NCBI RefSeq assembly: GCF_003351025.1 | Contig: NZ_QPCG01000001.1 | Span: 379,949-443,948 of the forward strand | Length of the DNA: 64,000 nt | Source of the DNA: Mucilaginibacter endophyticus | Lineage (GTDB): Bacteria > Bacteroidota > Bacteroidia > Sphingobacteriales > Sphingobacteriaceae | Direction: 5' to 3' | Shown here: positions 61,291 through 64,000 of the stretch, in pieces | Layout of the letters: the number at the start of each line of letters is the position of its first letter | How positions within the stretch are numbered: the first letter of the stretch is position 1 | Position numbers and translations under genes: made by a program | Notes under the pieces: generated by a model | Told to the model about the DNA's origin: nothing | The model's database searches: none | What the model saw: the letters and a program-made list of their open reading frames with translations, nothing else

Positions 61291-64000
61291 ATGAACTTAG
61301 ATGACCACGTTTGGAACCTGGCTTCAAAGAAGTTGGCCCGTGAAGCTTCCGATGAGGAGCTGCACGAGTTGAACGCTTTATTGGCCGAAAATCCCGAACT
61401 GCACAGTCAGCTAAAGTTAATGTCTAAATGGTGGGATGATGGAGAAGAAAAGCTTGAGAATAGTAGCTTAGCTTTATTTGGCAAGATCCAGGCAAAGATC
61501 AAAGATATTGAAGGGAACGCCTCGCCTGAACCCGCTGTTAAAGCATCATCCCTGGTTAAGCAGGAAGTGCACCGGAAGCCCAATTTTAACAGCGATAGGG
61601 AATTAAAACCATATAGTCCGTTTTTTAACCGTACAGCCATGATCAAAAATTATCTGAAAGTAGCTTTTAGGCAGTTGCGTAAGCAAAAGATGTATACCGC
61701 TATTAAAATTGGTGGTTTCGCGTTTAGTATTGCAGCCTGTCTTTTAATAGCCCTGTACATTCGTGATGAGCTAAGCTTTGACAAAAGTTATCCCAATGCC
61801 AATAATATTTATCGTCTGATTGGCGATTATCACGATGGCGGGTCGCACGAAAAAGGTGTCGACTGGCCTTCGGTTATGGGTAAGGTTATCAAACAGGATT
61901 TTCCGGAGGTGGAAAAATCGGGCCGCCTGATGCCTAATTCGCTTTTTTGGGGTGCTGGCAGCAATGAACTGAAGCGAGCAGATCAGGCTGATAACACGCA
62001 CGAGGAAGGTTTTGCCTATGCTGATCAGGGCTTGATTGACATTTTGAATGTGCCCATGGTTTACGGTGATCCTAAACACGCTTTAACCGAGCCTTTGAGT
62101 ATCGTTATCTCAAAAAGCAAGGCCGATAAATATTTTCCCGGCCAAAACCCTATAGGGAAGGTGATCTACCTTAATAATAACAAAACCAGGCCTTTTAAAA
62201 TATCGGCAGTAATGCAGGATATGCCGCAAAACTCGCACCTGCACGAGTTTAAGTTTTTGTTGACTCTTGCCGGAGTTGAGTTTTGGAATGGTGAGCAAGC
62301 CACCTGGGACGCCAATAACTACCATATTTATATGGCCTTGAAACCCGGTACTAACATAGCACAGTTTGAAAAAAAGGTAAGCACCAATATTCTTAAAAAC
62401 TACTATGTGCCCAACATGATTAAAAATGGCGATAAGCGCGCCAGCAAGGTGATGGATATATTTAGCCTGAAGGTGCAGAATATCCAGGATATCAATCTCC
62501 GTTCTTATGATATTCATGATGGCATGTCGCACGGAGATATGAGGTTTATCTGGTTGTTTGGCGCGGTAGCCGGCTTTATTTTGGTGATTGCCTGTATCAA
62601 TTTTATTAACCTTTCAACCGCCAAATCGGCCAACAGGGCCAAGGAGGTAGGTTTGCGCAAAGTAGTTGGCTCGCAACGGAGCGGCTTGATCAGGCAGTTC
62701 CTTACCGAATCATTACTATATAGCTTTTTCTCTTTTGTTTTAGGCTTAATACTGGCCTGGGTTATGTTGCCTTACTTTAATATTCTGGCATCCAAATCGC
62801 TGCATATGCCATGGGCACAATGGTGGCTGGTTCCGGTGGTATTAGCTTCGGCTTTCCTGATTGGTATTGTGGCCGGCATTTATCCCGCGTTTTACCTGTC
62901 GGGCTTTAAACCAGCTGATGTGCTGAAAGGCAAACTAAGCACCGGCAGCAAAAGCTCGGGCCTCAGGAATGTGCTGGTAGTTTTTCAGTTTACAACATCT
63001 ATTATACTCATTATCAGCACAGTGGTTATTTATAACCAGATGCAGTTTATCCTTAATAAAAAGGTAGGCTTTGAAAAAGACCAGGTAGTGATGATACAGG
63101 GTACCAACACGCTTGATAACCAGGTGAAGGCATTCAAGAATGAACTTGTAAAGCTGCCTACAGTTAAAAGTGCTTCCATCAGTGATTTCCTGCCTGTATC
63201 AGGCACCAAGCGCAATGGCAACCAGTTTTTTAACGATGGTAAGCAAAAAACAGAAGCTGGTGTTGGCGGTCAGTTTTGGAATGTTGATCATGATTACCTG
63301 AAAACTTTAGGCATTAAACTGGTGGCAGGTCGTGATTTTAATCCTGATATGAAAACGGATTCACAGGCCGTGATCATTAACCAAACCATGGCGAGCAAAC
63401 TGGGGCTCAAAAATCCGATAGGTAAAAAGATCGTTAATTACGGGGCTGGCAGAACAATTATTGGCGTAGTGCAGGATTTTAATTTTGAATCCATGCGTGA
63501 TGGTATCGAGCCTATGGTACTCCACCTGGAAGCAAGCGAATCAATAGTATCTGTAAAAATAAAAGCAGGTGATGTGAAGAACGCCCTCGCGCAGATTACC
63601 GCCACCTGGAAACAATTTGCGCCCAACCAGCCAATCCGCTATACTTTTATGGATGAGCGTTTTGCCAGCATGTATGCCGATGTACAGCGTATGGGACGCA
63701 TCTTTACCAGTTTCGCGGTATTGGCTATCATCATAGCCTGTCTTGGCTTGTTTGCTTTAGCCGCCTTTATGGCCGAGCAGCGCAGCAAGGAAATAGGTAT
63801 CCGTAAAGTGCTGGGCGCTACTATAGGAAACATCACTACCATGCTGTCCATGAATTTTGTGAAACTGGTATTTATTGCCATTGTAATAGCAACGCCTATA
63901 GCGTATTACGCTATGACCCAATGGCTGCAGGATTTCACCTACCGGGTAGAGCTGAGGTGGTGGATGTTTGCTCTTGCAGGCATAGCTGCTATCATGATAG
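61291..64000 (+). CDS. ABC transporter permease (MacB/FtsX type) with an N-terminal soluble prefix; cut by window edge
   Basis: This open frame runs off the right edge after about 903 residues. Residues 1-110 are a soluble prefix (LDDHVWNLASKKLAREASDE, ELHELNALLAENPELHSQLK) resembling the cytoplasmic head of FecR-type anti-sigma factors. Then comes a duplicated MacB/FtsX core: helix at about 137-157, periplasmic MacB domain, three helices (MRFIWLFGAVAGFILVIACI onward), a second periplasmic domain (VGFEKDQVVMIQGTNTLDNQ) and a further helix block (MGRIFTSFAVLAIIIACLGL). The FtsX motifs AKEVGLRKVVGSQRSGLIRQ and SKEIGIRKVLGATIGNITTM are present. No ATPase gene is visible. Confidence 0.9.
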   Translation, partial: MNLDDHVWNLASKKLAREASDEELHELNALLAENPELHSQLKLMSKWWDDGEEKLENSSLALFGKIQAKIKDIEGNASPEPAVKASSLVKQEVHRKPNFNSDRELKPYSPFFNRTAMIKNYLKVAFRQLRKQKMYTAIKIGGFAFSIAACLLIALYIRDELSFDKSYPNANNIYRLIGDYHDGGSHEKGVDWPSVMGKVIKQDFPEVEKSGRLMPNSLFWGAGSNELKRADQADNTHEEGFAYADQGLIDILNVPMVYGDPKHALTEPLSIVISKSKADKYFPGQNPIGKVIYLNNNKTRPFKISAVMQDMPQNSHLHEFKFLLTLAGVEFWNGEQATWDANNYHIYMALKPGTNIAQFEKKVSTNILKNYYVPNMIKNGDKRASKVMDIFSLKVQNIQDINLRSYDIHDGMSHGDMRFIWLFGAVAGFILVIACINFINLSTAKSANRAKEVGLRKVVGSQRSGLIRQFLTESLLYSFFSFVLGLILAWVMLPYFNILASKSLHMPWAQWWLVPVVLASAFLIGIVAGIYPAFYLSGFKPADVLKGKLSTGSKSSGLRNVLVVFQFTTSIILIISTVVIYNQMQFILNKKVGFEKDQVVMIQGTNTLDNQVKAFKNELVKLPTVKSASISDFLPVSGTKRNGNQFFNDGKQKTEAGVGGQFWNVDHDYLKTLGIKLVAGRDFNPDMKTDSQAVIINQTMASKLGLKNPIGKKIVNYGAGRTIIGVVQDFNFESMRDGIEPMVLHLEASESIVSVKIKAGDVKNALAQITATWKQFAPNQPIRYTFMDERFASMYADVQRMGRIFTSFAVLAIIIACLGLFALAAFMAEQRSKEIGIRKVLGATIGNITTMLSMNFVKLVFIAIVIATPIAYYAMTQWLQDFTYRVELRWWMFALAGIAAIMI

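Overview
The window is about 64 kb of a moderate-GC Bacteroidota chromosome. It most resembles Sphingobacteriaceae (Mucilaginibacter/Pedobacter type), but this is an inference from gene content and not a database match. Supporting signs are several promoters with the Bacteroidota -7 box TAnnTTTG, lineage-typical families (DUF4783, DUF4294, DUF3050, L-lysine 6-transaminase, BshB1, NamZ/DUF1343, dual-membrane anti-sigma proteins), and many dispersed palindromic intergenic repeats. No transposase, integrase, prophage, rRNA operon or CRISPR array was seen. Most of the window is ordinary core chromosome with small accessory insertions.

Layout. 1-9.9 kb: 5' part of lon (running off the left edge), a TPR protein, gpmI with a coupled lipoprotein, DUF4783, nadC, plsY, an M48 lipoprotein protease, a DUF2071 protein, an unknown lipoprotein and a DUF3050 protein. 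10-19.4 kb: a class IV aminotransferase (possibly PabC), an RluD-type pseudouridine synthase, an ACC-deaminase-family enzyme, a PAS/GAF histidine kinase, lysine 6-transaminase, a small unknown protein, and a reverse-strand cluster DUF4294-glutathione peroxidase-bshB1 (thiol redox). 19.4-32.8 kb: RSH (ppGpp), Fur, an AbiE-type toxin-antitoxin pair wedged between fur and purA, purA, pabB, an M1 peptidase, a hybrid histidine kinase and valS. 32.8-41.4 kb: a large nested palindromic intergenic region, an M13 peptidase, DUF1569, a Doc-type toxin-antitoxin pair, an MBL-rhodanese protein, mnmD, an outer-membrane protein, mazG and a lipoprotein. 41.5-44.4 kb: an ECF sigma factor, a predicted dual-membrane anti-sigma protein and a beta-barrel protein in one overlapping operon. 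44.4-53 kb: a LolC/E-like permease, NamZ, fmt, a GH5 glycosidase, an ectonucleotide phosphodiesterase, DUF72 and an SDR. 53.4-53.7 kb: a SAM-I riboswitch with no methionine gene behind it, followed 50 nt later by a degenerate tRNA-Cys-like element. 53.9-64 kb: a TMEM220-like protein, a transglutaminase plus Anbu (proteasome-like) pair, a nucleoside hydrolase, a Lar-like zinc ribbon, a YdcF/SanA protein, a GDSL esterase, a sterol-desaturase-family hydroxylase, and an ABC permease running off the right edge.

The most unusual signals are the orphan SAM riboswitch/tRNA-Cys-like unit, the sigma/dual-membrane anti-sigma operon, the toxin-antitoxin pair fused end-to-start into the fur-purA junction, several genes whose start codon lies 3-8 nt after the -7 box (candidate leaderless mRNAs), and several classes of inverted repeat. 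One repeat class supplies the start codon of mnmD. Start sites were moved from the longest ORF where a -7 box, family length or signal peptide argued for it (nadC, bshB1, valS, the Doc antitoxin, the MBL protein, mazG, namZ, the GH5 enzyme, the SDR, the YdcF protein and the lipoprotein at 8.3-9.0 kb).
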